Assembly (NCBI RefSeq): GCF_000349945.1
Contig: NC_020516.1
Coordinates: 1,860,001-1,924,000, forward strand
Length of the DNA: 64,000 nt
Reading direction: 5' to 3'
Source: Azoarcus sp. KH32C
Lineage (GTDB): Bacteria; Pseudomonadota; Gammaproteobacteria; Burkholderiales; Rhodocyclaceae
The notes under the pieces were generated by a model, which worked only from the letters and a program-made list of their open reading frames with translations, was not told the DNA's origin and ran no database searches. The translations under genes and the position numbers were made by a program. The first letter of the stretch is position 1. Each line of letters begins with the position of its first letter. Shown piece by piece: positions 33,247 through 42,204 of the stretch.

Positions 33247-35247
33247 TCAGACGTTCAGTCCGGAGACGGCGCCGCGCAGCTTGCCGGCGAGCTCGCGCAG
33301 GTCCTCGATCGCGGTCGAGGTCTTCTGCGCCGTGCCGTGGTTTTCGTCGGCCATCGCGGACATGTTTTCGATGCTGCGGGCGATGTCATTGCCGGCTTCG
33401 GTCTGGGCCTGGGTGGCGACGACGATCTCGCCGACGAGCGTGGCGGAGCGGGTGACTTCGTCGTGGATGGACGCGAGTGCGCCAGTGATGCGCCCGATGA
33501 TCTCGGAACTGGTATTGACGCGGTCGCTGCCCTGGCGGATGCCGAGCGCGACGGCATGGATCTGTTCGCGCATCTCGCGGATCGTGCCGGCGATCTCGCG
33601 CGTCGAGTTGCCGGTGCGGTCGGCGAGCTTGCGCACTTCGTCGGCGACGACGGCGAATCCGCGTCCGACTTCTCCGGCGCGGGCGGCTTCGATGGCGGCA
33701 TTGAGGGCGAGGAGGTTGGTTTGTTCGGCGATCTCGGCAATTACACGCACGACCTGATCGACGTTGCGCGAACGCTCTTCGAGCGAGAGCACGGCCTGCA
33801 CGGTGGTGGCGATGTCGGCGACGATCTGCTGCATGTCTGTTGCCGCCCGGTCGGCGATGCCGCGGCCTTCGGACGACAGCTCGGCAGCGCGGCTGGCGAT
33901 GCGGTTCGTGTCCTGCGCATGTGCGGCGACCTGCTGGAAGCTTACCGCGAGCTCCTGCACGGCGCTCGAAGACTGGGCCGCGGCATCGCTCTGCCGTGCC
34001 GACGCGGTGGTGACCTGCGCGACCTGGCGCGTGAGTTCGTTCGCTGCGCCTTGGGTTTCGCCGGCGGCGTCGATGACCTGGCCGATCAGGCGCGAGAAGC
34101 TCTCGGCCATGGTGTTGAAGGCACGGCCGACGTGGCCGATCTCGTCGCGCGTGCGGACGGCGACGCGGGTGCGCAGGTCGCCGTCGGCCATCGCGTGGGC
34201 GGCCTGCTCGAGCTCGCGCACGGACCGCAGGATCGACGAGTAGGCGCCGGCAAAGAGGTAGCCGACCAGCGCCGTGCCGAGCGCAAATCCGATCAAGGTC
34301 CACAGGAAGGTCGCGCGGGTGCGCTCTTCGCGTTCGAGCATCCTCCGGTCGAGGGCGGGCAGCAGTTTGCCGGCGAACTCGATGCCGGCGTCGAGCGCGA
34401 GCGTGCCTTTCGCGTGGAAGTCGGCCGGAGCGATGTCGAAGTCGGTGGTGTTGATGAGCTTGGTCGTGAGGTATTCCTGAATGCCGAGGGTCGCGAGGTT
34501 GAGTGCCTGGAGCGGTTCGACGAGTGCCGGCTGGAGGGCCGGGTCGAGCCGGGTCGCCTTGGTGGTGCTGCCGTCCATCCACGTCAACAGCGAATCGAAG
34601 CTGCCGCGCACGAGGCCCATCGCTTCGCGCTGCGACATGCTGATCTTCTTGCGCGCGACGATGCCCACACCGACGTTGCGCGCCTGGCCGAGGTTGCGCA
34701 CGAGCGGTACGAGCTGGCCGTTGAAGAGGTCGGCGAGCCCCTGCGTGAGCACTTCGTCATTGAGACTCAGCTCGCCGTGGTCGACAATGTCTTCGCGCAG
34801 CGCGAAAAGTTGGGCAAGGAGTTCCTCGTGGGCGTCGCGCACGGCGTCCGCGTCGTCGGCCGGCAGTGCGCCAAGTGCGCGCCATTTCTGCATGATGGCG
34901 GAGCCAGCGTCCGCGGCTGCGGGATCGGCGAAGACGCCGGGCGCGATGCGTTCGAAGTCCTTCGTCGCGCGCGAGGCCAGCGTCTGCAGCGAGCTGTCGC
35001 CATGGGCAGCCGCGAGCACCGCCGCGTAGCGGTCCTGCACGCTGCGGACGAGCTGCAGCGTCGGCATCTGCAGCGCGAGTGCGGCGCGTTGCCGCTCGAT
35101 GTGCGCGATCGACTGAAGGGCGTCGCGGACGAACAGTGCGGTCACGGCTGCCAGCGGCAGCGCGAAGAGCAGGAAGGTAGCGAGCAGCTTCCAGCGAAAG
35201 CTCAAACGCGCGGAGAGCCAGGTCGCGGGGCGCAGAAGGGTGTTCAT
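33247..35247 (-). CDS. Methyl-accepting chemotaxis protein
   Basis: A 666-residue transmembrane chemoreceptor. TM1 is at about 20-40; a helical periplasmic sensor domain of about 280 residues (nitrate/nitrite-sensor-like four-helix bundle) follows; TM2 is near 325-347, then HAMP (to ~400) and a long signalling coiled coil. The hairpin tip is fully conserved (EIAEQTNLLALNAAIEAARA, then GEVGRGFAVVADEVRKLA). No C-terminal CheR-docking pentapeptide is visible. It signals to CheA to steer flagellar or pilus motility. The ligand is unknown. Confidence 0.93.
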   Translation of the reverse strand: MNTLLRPATWLSARLSFRWKLLATFLLFALPLAAVTALFVRDALQSIAHIERQRAALALQMPTLQLVRSVQDRYAAVLAAAHGDSSLQTLASRATKDFERIAPGVFADPAAADAGSAIMQKWRALGALPADDADAVRDAHEELLAQLFALREDIVDHGELSLNDEVLTQGLADLFNGQLVPLVRNLGQARNVGVGIVARKKISMSQREAMGLVRGSFDSLLTWMDGSTTKATRLDPALQPALVEPLQALNLATLGIQEYLTTKLINTTDFDIAPADFHAKGTLALDAGIEFAGKLLPALDRRMLEREERTRATFLWTLIGFALGTALVGYLFAGAYSSILRSVRELEQAAHAMADGDLRTRVAVRTRDEIGHVGRAFNTMAESFSRLIGQVIDAAGETQGAANELTRQVAQVTTASARQSDAAAQSSSAVQELAVSFQQVAAHAQDTNRIASRAAELSSEGRGIADRAATDMQQIVADIATTVQAVLSLEERSRNVDQVVRVIAEIAEQTNLLALNAAIEAARAGEVGRGFAVVADEVRKLADRTGNSTREIAGTIREMREQIHAVALGIRQGSDRVNTSSEIIGRITGALASIHDEVTRSATLVGEIVVATQAQTEAGNDIARSIENMSAMADENHGTAQKTSTAIEDLRELAGKLRGAVSGLNV

Positions 35248-35339
35248 GTCGTGAAGTCTCTGCTTGTGGTGCGTGGGGACGGGCAGGCTACTGCGCCGAT
35301 GTGTCCCGCTTATTACAGGCAGCAAGGAAACCAAACAGG

Positions 35340-36260
35340 ATGCCGATGGCGGCGATGCGGAACTCGTTGAAATTTTGGCTCGACGTGGTCAAGGCGACCG
35401 TCCGCCTGTGGCTGGACGCGCAGGTGTTCGTGCATGCCGCGGCGCTGGCGTTCTTCACCGTGTTTTCGGTGGCGCCGGTGGTGATCGTCGCGGTGACGAT
35501 CGTCGGCCTGGTGCTGGGGGAATCGGCCGCGCAGGGCCAGATCGCGGAGCAGCTGAAGGCGGTGATCGGGCCCGAGGCCGCGGCGGCCGTGCAGACGGCG
35601 GTCGAGGGCAGCCGCATCCAGCGCAGCGGCATCCTGCCGTCGCTGGCGGGTTTGGGCGCGCTGTTGTTCGGCGCGACGACGGTGTTTGCGCAGATGCAGA
35701 ACGCGCTGAACTCGATCTGGGGCGTGGCGCCGCGGCCGACGCGCAACAGCGTGTTCCTCTATGTGAAGGGGCGCATGCTGTCGCTGGCGGTGGTACTGGC
35801 GATCGGTTTCGTGCTGTTGGTGTCGCTCTTGCTGAGCGTGGCGGTGCAGGCGCTGGTGGTGTTCGCGCGGGACTGGATACCCGTTCCGCCGTTCTTGCTG
35901 GTGGGCCTCGACTGGGCGGTGTCCCTGTTCGTCGTGACGCTGCTGTTCGGGACCATCTTCCGCGTGCTGCCGGACGTGCTGCTCGGCTGGCGCGACGTGC
36001 GGGTAGGCGCGTTCGTGACCGCGCTGCTCTTTGCGTTCGGCAGATTGCTGATTGCGCGCTATCTGTCGACGACCGCGACCGCGTCAGCGTATGGCGCGGC
36101 CGGTTCGCTCGTGTTGCTGCTGATGTGGGTCAACTACTCGTCGCTGATCCTGCTCCTCGGTGCCGCCTTCACGCGTGCGCATCTGGAAGCGCGGGGGCGC
36201 CCGGTGCGCCCGCGCATCACGGCCGTGCGCGTGCATCGTGAGCTGATGCAGGATTCCTGA
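35340..36260 (+). CDS. YihY/BrkB family inner-membrane protein
   Basis: A 306-residue protein with six predicted TM helices and the YihY signature (HAAALAFFTVFSVAPVVIV near the N-terminus; SAYGAAGSLVLLLMWVNYSS near the end). It was once annotated ribonuclease BN, which is incorrect for this family. Function is unknown; BrkB was linked to serum resistance in Bordetella. ATG at 35340 has AGGA about 10 nt upstream; ATG at 35355 is also possible. Its 5' region faces the chemoreceptor gene. Confidence 0.85.
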   Translation: MPMAAMRNSLKFWLDVVKATVRLWLDAQVFVHAAALAFFTVFSVAPVVIVAVTIVGLVLGESAAQGQIAEQLKAVIGPEAAAAVQTAVEGSRIQRSGILPSLAGLGALLFGATTVFAQMQNALNSIWGVAPRPTRNSVFLYVKGRMLSLAVVLAIGFVLLVSLLLSVAVQALVVFARDWIPVPPFLLVGLDWAVSLFVVTLLFGTIFRVLPDVLLGWRDVRVGAFVTALLFAFGRLLIARYLSTTATASAYGAAGSLVLLLMWVNYSSLILLLGAAFTRAHLEARGRPVRPRITAVRVHRELMQDS

Positions 36261-36683
36261 TCAGGCGATGTGCTCCCATAGCGTGGTCTCTTCCTCGAAG
36301 CGGTCCAGCTCCAGCCCCTCGAAATCCGCCCGTGCGACGATCGCGACCACCTTGCCGTTCCTGACGACGGGCAGGTGGCGGAAACCGCCGTCGTTCATCA
36401 GGCGCAGGGCGTCGATCGCGTGCGCATCGGGTGGAATCGTCACCGGCTTGTGAGTCATCACATCGTCGAGCTTGGTGTGGGCGGCGTCGGCCTCGTTGCC
36501 CAGCATCCGGACCGCGTCGCGTCCGGTGAAGATGCCGAGCAGATGGTGGGCACGATCGGCGACCAGCACCGCTCCGACGTGGCGGTCGCACATCCGTTCG
36601 CAAGCAAGCTTCACGCTCGCATCCGGCGGCAACATCAGCGGGTCCTGGTCCTGGACGATGTCGGAAATGAAGCGATTGGTCAT
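36261..36683 (-). CDS. Paired CBS-domain protein
   Basis: A 140-residue cytoplasmic protein made only of two CBS domains: about 10-65 (GAVLVADRAHHLLGIFTGRD) and 75-135 (MNDGGFRHLPVVRNGKVVAIV). Such stand-alone pairs bind adenosine nucleotides and regulate partner enzymes or transporters. AGAGGA lies about 5 nt before ATG 36683. It is convergent with yihY, with abutting stop codons. The partner is unknown. Confidence 0.88.
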   Translation of the reverse strand: MTNRFISDIVQDQDPLMLPPDASVKLACERMCDRHVGAVLVADRAHHLLGIFTGRDAVRMLGNEADAAHTKLDDVMTHKPVTIPPDAHAIDALRLMNDGGFRHLPVVRNGKVVAIVARADFEGLELDRFEEETTLWEHIA

Positions 36684-36889
36684 GGTGGTCCTCTCTTGCC
36701 GTGGCTCCCCCAAGCCCTCCCTGTGAAGCTTTCAATGTAGCAGCTGATTGCGACTAATTCTTCCCGCTTGTCGAGGAGTGGAAGCCCATAACGACGCCGG
36801 GCCCGGACTGCGCGGGACTTCCGGCACGTGCTGGGCAAGCGTCAAATGCCATGTCATGATCAGCGCCCGTTGCGAGCCGATCCGACTGC

Positions 36890-38077
36890 ATGATGACGAA
36901 GCGCAAACTCTACCGTGGCAGCGACACGCGCCGCGCCCAGAACATTGCCGAACTGCGGGCGATGGCGGCGGCGCGCGTGCCGAACTTCTGCTTCGAATAC
37001 CTCGAAGGTGGGGCGGACGACGAGCTGACGCTGCGGCGCAATCGCAGCAGCTACGACGCGATCACGCTGCTGCCGCACACGCTGGTGGATGTGTCGGAGC
37101 GCGACCTGGGCTGCGAGCTCTTCGGTTCGCGCATCGCGATGCCGATGGTGATCGCGCCGACCGGCTTCAACGGGCTGCTGTCGCACGAAGGCGACCTGAT
37201 GCTCGCCGAGGCGGCGCGCGAGGCCGGCATCCCGATGTGCCAGAGCATGGTGTCGACGGTCGAACTCGAACGCCTCGCGGCAACGGGCGTGCGCCACTGG
37301 ATGCAGATCTATCCCTTCAAGGATCGCGACAACATCGCGAAGATCGTGAAGCGTGCCGAGCGCGCGGGCTCGGAGGCGATCGTGCTGACCACCGACGTTG
37401 CGCTCTTCGGCAACCGCGAATGGGACCGCCGCAATTACCGTGCGCCGATGAAGCTTGACGCCGCGAACCTGCTGCACGTCGCGATGTCCCCGCGCTGGGT
37501 GTGGGACGTGCTCGTGCCGCACGGCATGCCGCGCTTCAAGAATCTCGGCGACTTCCTGCCTCCGGGCCAGGACAGCGCGCGCAATGCCGCGACTTTCCTG
37601 TCCAAGCAGATGGATCCGTCGCTCAACTGGCGGGACGTGCAATGGCTGCGCGACCTGTGGCCGCGCAAGCTGATCGTCAAGGGCATCCTGTTGCCGTCCG
37701 ACGCCTTGCGTGCCCGCGAGATGGGCGTCGACGGCATCGTCGTCACGAACCACGGCGGCCGTCAGCTCGACGGCTGCCCCGCGCCGATCGAGGTGTTGCC
37801 GCAGATCCGTGAGGCGGTAGGGCCAGGGATGACGGTCATCATCGATAGTGGTTTGCGCCGCGGCAGCGATTTCGTCAAGGCGCGGGCGCTGGGCGCGGAT
37901 GCGGCGATGACGGGACGGGCGACGCTCTATGGTCTCGCGGCCGGCGGAAAACCGGGCGTACTGCGGGCGCTGGAGATCCTGCGCACTGAAATCGACCGCA
38001 CGCTGGGCCTGCTCGGCTGCCCCGTGCTCGGCGAGGTCGGCGCGGACTTCGTGCGCGCGCCGGCCTGCCGGCTTTGA
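36890..38077 (+). CDS. FMN-dependent alpha-hydroxy acid dehydrogenase (lactate/mandelate type)
   Basis: A 395-residue TIM-barrel flavoprotein. Seen motifs: FEYLEGGADDE, APTGFNGLL, QIYPFKDRD, LTTDVALFGNREWDRRN, KGILLPSDA and the active-site VTNHGGRQLDG followed by IIDSGLRRGSD. The catalytic His and substrate-binding Arg are present. It oxidises an L-2-hydroxy acid to a keto acid and passes electrons to the respiratory chain or oxygen. The TTDVA-x(4)-RE-x-D segment looks closer to (S)-mandelate dehydrogenase than to LldD, but substrate cannot be set from this. ATG at 36893 immediately after the first is an equal start. Confidence 0.87.
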   Translation: MMTKRKLYRGSDTRRAQNIAELRAMAAARVPNFCFEYLEGGADDELTLRRNRSSYDAITLLPHTLVDVSERDLGCELFGSRIAMPMVIAPTGFNGLLSHEGDLMLAEAAREAGIPMCQSMVSTVELERLAATGVRHWMQIYPFKDRDNIAKIVKRAERAGSEAIVLTTDVALFGNREWDRRNYRAPMKLDAANLLHVAMSPRWVWDVLVPHGMPRFKNLGDFLPPGQDSARNAATFLSKQMDPSLNWRDVQWLRDLWPRKLIVKGILLPSDALRAREMGVDGIVVTNHGGRQLDGCPAPIEVLPQIREAVGPGMTVIIDSGLRRGSDFVKARALGADAAMTGRATLYGLAAGGKPGVLRALEILRTEIDRTLGLLGCPVLGEVGADFVRAPACRL

Positions 38078-38118
38078 GGCTATGGTGTGCCTTCAGGAAT
38101 TAATTATCGGGAGCCGGA

Positions 38119-38958
38119 ATGCCATCGGACGAACGTTTCATCCGTGCGGCTTCTTTGATCGAACAGGCGGACGGGCTGCTGATCACCGCCGGCGCCGGTT
38201 TGGGCGTGGATTCCGGCCTGCCGGATTTTCGCGGAAGTCAGGGGCTATGGCAGGCCTACCCGGCACTCGGGCGGGCGCGGATGCATTTTCAGGAAATCGC
38301 CTGCCCGGATGCGTTCCGGGAACACCCCGAGCTGGCGTGGGGCTTCTATGGCCATCGGCTGAAACTGTATCGGGAGACGCAACCGGGGCCGGCTTTCGGC
38401 ATCCTGCAGGCGATCGCGAGCCGCCTGCCCGCAGGGGCATTCGTTTTCACAAGCAACGTCGATGGCCAGTTTCAGAAGGCCGGATTCGATCCGCTGCGCA
38501 TCCTGGAATGCCACGGTTCCATCCACCACCTGCAATGCATGAATGGCTGCACGAACGCGATCTGGCCGGCGGACGGCTTCACGCCCGAGGTCGATGACGA
38601 CGCCTGCCGGCTGACGAACGCAATGCCCCGGTGCCCGCGCTGTCATGGGCTCGCGCGCCCGAACATCCTGATGTTCGGCGATTGGGAATGGATCGAGGAT
38701 CGGACGCACGAGCAGGAGGTCCGGCTCGGCACTTGGCGCCGCAGGCTCGATCGCCTCGTCGTGATCGAAATCGGCGCGGGGACGGCGATCCCGTCCGTGC
38801 GCCTCTTCGGCGAGCGGCAGGACGCGCCGCTGATCCGGATCAATCCGACGGAAGCGAAAACGTCGAGCGAGCGCGGCGTGTCGCTGCCGATGACGGGCGC
38901 GGAGGCGATGCGCGGCATCGCCTCGGAGCTGGCCGGAACCGGTTTCCTGGAAGCCTGA
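38119..38958 (+). CDS. Sir2-family NAD+-dependent protein (sirtuin-like)
   Basis: A 279-residue protein with the sirtuin NAD site GAGLGVDSGLPDFRG, the catalytic region TSNVDGQFQKAG (canonical form T-Q-N-I-D) and active-site His in LECHGSIHHLQC. A zinc site is probably built from C-x(4)-C and C-x(2)-C (MNGCTN; PRCPRCHG). GAGTAIPSVR follows, as in the family. It may deacylate proteins or act as an ADP-ribosyltransferase or NADase. Acetyl-CoA synthetase, a classic sirtuin target, is encoded 23 kb away, so there is no direct link. The gene has its own upstream gap of 41 bp. Confidence 0.85.
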   Translation: MPSDERFIRAASLIEQADGLLITAGAGLGVDSGLPDFRGSQGLWQAYPALGRARMHFQEIACPDAFREHPELAWGFYGHRLKLYRETQPGPAFGILQAIASRLPAGAFVFTSNVDGQFQKAGFDPLRILECHGSIHHLQCMNGCTNAIWPADGFTPEVDDDACRLTNAMPRCPRCHGLARPNILMFGDWEWIEDRTHEQEVRLGTWRRRLDRLVVIEIGAGTAIPSVRLFGERQDAPLIRINPTEAKTSSERGVSLPMTGAEAMRGIASELAGTGFLEA

Positions 38959-38969
38959 ATGCTGCGGCG

Positions 38970-39272
38970 TCAGCGCGCGATCGACACGACCTGCCCGGTA
39001 CGTGAGTCGACGATCGCGCTCGGGCCGGCCGGCGCATAGTACCGGCCATCCTGCCCAACGTAGCCCGGTCCGACCGGCGTATACACCTGGCCGCTCTGCA
39101 CATCCACGGCGAGCCCTGAATTCGATGCCGGTTCACATCCGTACACGACGGCCCGGTCGTTGATCCAGCAGGACCTTCCATCCCGTGTCTGCACTCGCGA
39201 ATCCGCCAGTGCCGACAACGAAAAGGCCGCGGCGACGGCGGCAAGGAGCAGGAGTCGGAGTCGGAGTCGCAT
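38970..39272 (-). CDS. Small secreted protein of unknown function
   Basis: A 100-residue protein. The signal peptide starts with an Arg-Leu repeat (MRLRLRLLLLAAVAAA) encoded by three tandem CGGAGT-type hexamers, and is cut near residue 23. The mature part has two Cys (C35 and C46, possible disulfide) and repeated short beta elements (PVGPGYVGQDGRYYAPAGPS; SGQVVSIA). AGGTGA lies 4-5 nt before ATG 39272. No family recognised. Confidence 0.7.
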   Translation of the reverse strand: MRLRLRLLLLAAVAAAFSLSALADSRVQTRDGRSCWINDRAVVYGCEPASNSGLAVDVQSGQVYTPVGPGYVGQDGRYYAPAGPSAIVDSRTGQVVSIAR

Positions 39273-39436
39273 GATTCACCTCCCTTGCGGCTTGTTGATC
39301 CCTATACCCGAAACATAGGGGGCGAGCGCGGCGGAGGAAACGGAAAAAAGGCCCTGTCCCAACAGGATATTTGTCATGCCCGGGGGCAGGAATGCGCGGC
39401 CCGCGGCTACACCGTGGCTACTCGATATGCATAAAG

Positions 39437-39462
39437 CAAAAAGCCCGACGGGGTGTCGGGCT
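39437..39462 (-). terminator. Original tRNA-Thr terminator, stranded at the left junction
   Basis: Read on the minus strand this is a stem of 8 bp (AGCCCGAC / GTCGGGCT, loop of 5) followed by a T-run. It lies 18 bp beyond the partial tRNA-Thr copy and would have ended the tRNA transcript before the element inserted. Confidence 0.75.
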
Positions 39463-39480
39463 ATTCACTAGTGATCGCGC

Positions 39481-39525
39481 TGGTGCCGGCAACAGGAATC
39501 GAACCCGTGACCTACCGCTTACAAG
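39481..39525 (-). repeat. Left attachment repeat: 3' half of tRNA-Thr
   Basis: 45 bp identical to 47119-47163. On the minus strand it is the tRNA-Thr sequence from anticodon-loop position 32 to the encoded CCA. The sequence then diverges from the tRNA, so this is a remnant and not a functional gene. The gap 39273-39689 holds only this repeat, the stranded terminator and the arm-type repeats before the integrase. Confidence 0.93.
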
Positions 39526-39657
39526 TCTGCAATAAGCCACGTTTGTCGGGGATAGACGAGCGGCGACAAACTGGCTGAAAGCAGCGCCAACAAAGGGAAA
39601 TTACCGAATGGTGTAGCAGTTGTGGAATAGACCGGAATAGACGAAAATCACATTCAT

Positions 39658-39676
39658 TCGTTCCCCAGTCGTTCCC
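39658..39676 (+). repeat. Arm-type repeat near the left end
   Basis: Nineteen bases, TCGTTCCC-CAG-TCGTTCCC, themselves a tandem octamer, recur exactly at 47043-47061 near the right end. A further pair, GGAATAGAC twice, lies just upstream around 39624-39642. Tyrosine integrases bind arm sites like these when folding the attachment DNA. Confidence 0.6.
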
Positions 39677-39689
39677 CGAGGAGCACGCC

Positions 39690-41105
39690 ATGCCCCGCCA
39701 GCGCCTGACCCTTCCCCGCATCGCCGCCTTCAATCCGAAGACCGAGGGATTCCTTTGGGATGAGGACATGCCGCGTCTTGCAGTGCGAGTCCGGCCCTCT
39801 GGTGCGAAGTCGTTTATCTTCAAAGGAACGCTGAATTACCGGGATATCCGCATCACTCTCGGCAGCACCGAGGCATGGACGATTGAAGCTGCACGCGAGG
39901 AGGCTCGGCGGTTCCAGCGGATGATTGATAAGGGGATAGACCCCCGAGAAGCGCTGAAGGAAGAGGAAGCGAACCGGGTAGCTGAAGTCGCCGCCCGCAC
40001 TGCGGCCGTCGAAGCCGCCGAACGTGAAGCCGAGCGCTCTAAGACGCCTGCTATTGAAGCGTGGAATGTGTATGTCGAAGCGCGTCGGCCCGATTGGGGT
40101 GAGCGGCACCTGAAAAACCATCAGTTGTTCGCGACTGCTGGCGGCAAACCGAAGGGAAGAGGCCGGCGGCCGGGGGAGGGCGACGCAACGCAGGCAGGCC
40201 CGCTGCACGACCTGCTTTCCCGCCCACTTGGAGAGCTTGACGCCCTTGCGGTGAAGGCGTGGCTGGAGGCGAATAAGGGGAGGCGTCCGACATGGACTGC
40301 GCAAGCCTACCGGGCCCTGCGCACCTTTATCGGCTGGTGTGGCGAGCATCCCGAATACCGGCATTACATCCATGCCGACGCCTGCACTCAGAAAGTAGTG
40401 CGAAATAGCGTTTCTGCCTCAAAGCCAAAGGATGATTGCCTCCAGCGCGAACAGTTGCCGCTGTGGTTCCAGTATGTCCGCAAGCTGCCGAATCCGGTCC
40501 ATGCTGGCTATCTGCAGGCCCTGTTGCTGACTGGCGCACGCCGTGAAGAGCTGGCCGGCTTGCAGTGGGAGGACGTGGATTTCCAGTGGAAGAGCATCAC
40601 CATTCGCGACAAGGTGGAAGGCACTCGCACGATTCCGCTGACGCCGTATGTCGCTTCTCTGCTTCGCGACCTTAAGGCGCGGAACGATACCCCGCCGCGC
40701 GAATACCGCATCCTGCATGGCAAGCGAATCAAGAACGACCTGGAGAACTGGAAGGCCTCGCCGTGGGTATTCAGTAGCCCCAAGGCTGCATCGGGTCGGA
40801 TTCAAGAGCCGCGCATCGGGCATAACAAGGCTCTAACTGCCGCTGGTCTGCCGGCGTTGTCGCTTCACGGTCTGCGCCGTTCATTCGGCACGCTCTGCGA
40901 ATGGGTGGAATGTCCGGCTGGCATCAGTGCGCAAATCATGGGGCACAAGCCTAGCGCACTTGCTGAGAAACATTACCGCCGTCGCCCTCTCGACCTTCTG
41001 CGTATGTGGCACACCAAGATTGAGGGCTGGATTCTGGAACAGGCCGGCATTGAGCAGCCGCGCCAGGAAGAGGTCGTGCCCGCGCTGCGGGTGGTGGCGA
41101 ACTGA
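39690..41105 (+). CDS. int: P4-type tyrosine integrase
   Basis: A 471-residue site-specific recombinase. The N-terminal DUF4102-like domain (residues 1-90: DEDMPRLAVRVRPSGAKSFIF) and the core-binding domain (about 110-220) precede the catalytic domain. The catalytic residues are in TGARREEL (Arg), LHGLRRSF (His-x-x-Arg), MGHKPSALAEKHY (His and nucleophile Tyr). The gene starts 165 bp from the left repeat and is read away from it, as in many tRNA-targeting islands. It should cut in the tRNA-Thr anticodon loop, where the repeats end. Nothing suggests it is broken. Confidence 0.95.
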   Translation: MPRQRLTLPRIAAFNPKTEGFLWDEDMPRLAVRVRPSGAKSFIFKGTLNYRDIRITLGSTEAWTIEAAREEARRFQRMIDKGIDPREALKEEEANRVAEVAARTAAVEAAEREAERSKTPAIEAWNVYVEARRPDWGERHLKNHQLFATAGGKPKGRGRRPGEGDATQAGPLHDLLSRPLGELDALAVKAWLEANKGRRPTWTAQAYRALRTFIGWCGEHPEYRHYIHADACTQKVVRNSVSASKPKDDCLQREQLPLWFQYVRKLPNPVHAGYLQALLLTGARREELAGLQWEDVDFQWKSITIRDKVEGTRTIPLTPYVASLLRDLKARNDTPPREYRILHGKRIKNDLENWKASPWVFSSPKAASGRIQEPRIGHNKALTAAGLPALSLHGLRRSFGTLCEWVECPAGISAQIMGHKPSALAEKHYRRRPLDLLRMWHTKIEGWILEQAGIEQPRQEEVVPALRVVAN

Positions 41106-41285
41106 GCATCACCGCGTCGGGACAGAGGCAAGATGGAAGACCGACCAAGTGCGCGGGGGAATTGCTTCCTCTCTACCTGAGAAAATCTGAGTTTTGCCGC
41201 GCCTAGGACGGCCATCCGAAAACGGGGAAACCTTCGCCCCGCTGGCGCGGCACCCAACGAAGGAGCGCAAGAAGGAGCGCATCGT

Positions 41286-42056
41286 ATGAGCAAAGTAACC
41301 AAGGCCCCGCCGCCCATCTCGCCGGTTTCCGGCCGTGGTGGTGCATTCGTCAGGCGAAGGCCGGCGGCAACGCCCCCGAAATGGGAGTGGTGGGCACGGC
41401 TGGGAAATGTTCTTCCGTGGGAGGCCGCCGCCCTGTTTGTCGGCATTGAGCCGGGAAGTGTGAATCAATGGCAACGCGAGACATTCCCCGACGACGACAC
41501 CTTTGAGCGTTTCGAGTGGTACTGCCGCATCATCAAATCGAAAACCCCGGCGACTGGGCATTCCAGCCCGTGCGCGAACCTGTCCGCCCTCGCATCGTGG
41601 GCGCTGTCCGAAGGGCTGGGCATCCCCGACGAGCTGCGCCGCATGGCGGTTGCCGCCCCCTGCGTAGCAGAGGCCGCGCCGCCGACTGGGACGCCCTCGC
41701 CCGATGCGACTGCACGCCCCGAGGAGGTGCCCGCCGCGCCGCCGGCATCGAGCGCCAGAGCGGCGACCGAGTACGCAACGACTGCACGCATTTGCGAGGC
41801 TTTCCCACACCCCAAAACCGTGAAGCCGCAGAACTGGGAAACAGGCCGATTTTTGAGCGATTGCCCGGCGTGGCTGAAGTCCGCCAGGGTATCAGCAGGA
41901 AAGCGCGGAGTATCCGCCATGTGGAGCCCCGCGCAGTTTGCGCTTTGCATGGTATCGGAAAGGCATATCAGGAAAGGGCAGGCCGCCACAATAGTTAGCA
42001 GGGAGTTCCCCGCGTGGCTTGACGAGTGGGAGCGCATCACCGAATTTCTCGAATGA
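41286..42056 (+). CDS. Hypothetical protein of the integrative element
   Basis: A 256-residue protein with no recognised family. It has two plausible folded ends: residues about 30-115 (PKWEWWARLGNVLPWEAAAL, then FVGIEPGSVNQW) and 160-256 (QNWETGRFLSDCPAWLKSAR and a tail with EFPAWLDEWERI). These are joined by an Ala/Pro-rich linker (about 120-155). The N-terminal part could be a DNA-binding regulator by its place in the element, but there is no motif to prove this. AAGGAG lies 8 nt before ATG 41286, next to a duplicated AAGGAGCGCA. It lies between integrase and the AlpA-like gene. Confidence 0.7.
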   Translation: MSKVTKAPPPISPVSGRGGAFVRRRPAATPPKWEWWARLGNVLPWEAAALFVGIEPGSVNQWQRETFPDDDTFERFEWYCRIIKSKTPATGHSSPCANLSALASWALSEGLGIPDELRRMAVAAPCVAEAAPPTGTPSPDATARPEEVPAAPPASSARAATEYATTARICEAFPHPKTVKPQNWETGRFLSDCPAWLKSARVSAGKRGVSAMWSPAQFALCMVSERHIRKGQAATIVSREFPAWLDEWERITEFLE

Positions 42057-42057
42057 C

Positions 42058-42163
42058 TTACCGGCATGCTGCGCCGGTAATCTTGCCGGCACGAAAGCCT
42101 AGAAGCCGCGCCAGCACTGGGAGTTGCTGCCGGCGGTAAGCAGGCCGCGCATTGCCGGTAATC
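42058..42163. promoter_or_regulatory. TTACCGGC/GCCGGTAA repeat cluster upstream of the AlpA-like gene
   Basis: A perfect inverted repeat TTACCGGC-N7-GCCGGTAA spans 42058-42080, and the same half-site recurs as GCCGGTAATC at 42154-42163, an exact copy of the decamer at 42073-42082. A degenerate copy (GCGGTAAG) lies near 42133-42140. All fall in the 147-bp gap before the AlpA-like gene. This looks like an operator set or an excisionase/replication-protein site; the hairpin could also end the upstream transcript. Confidence 0.45.
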
Positions 42164-42204
42164 AGGCTGTGTCTCGTCACATAGAGAGACGAGGGCACAC
42201 AGCC

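Noticed and set aside
39217..39272. Three tandem CGGAGT-like hexamers at the start of the small secreted gene as a phase-variation tract
   Set aside because: Repeat unit is six bases, so slippage would keep the frame, and three units are too few.
39481..39525. A second functional tRNA-Thr
   Set aside because: Only the 3' half is present; acceptor 5' strand, D-arm and half of the anticodon arm are missing.
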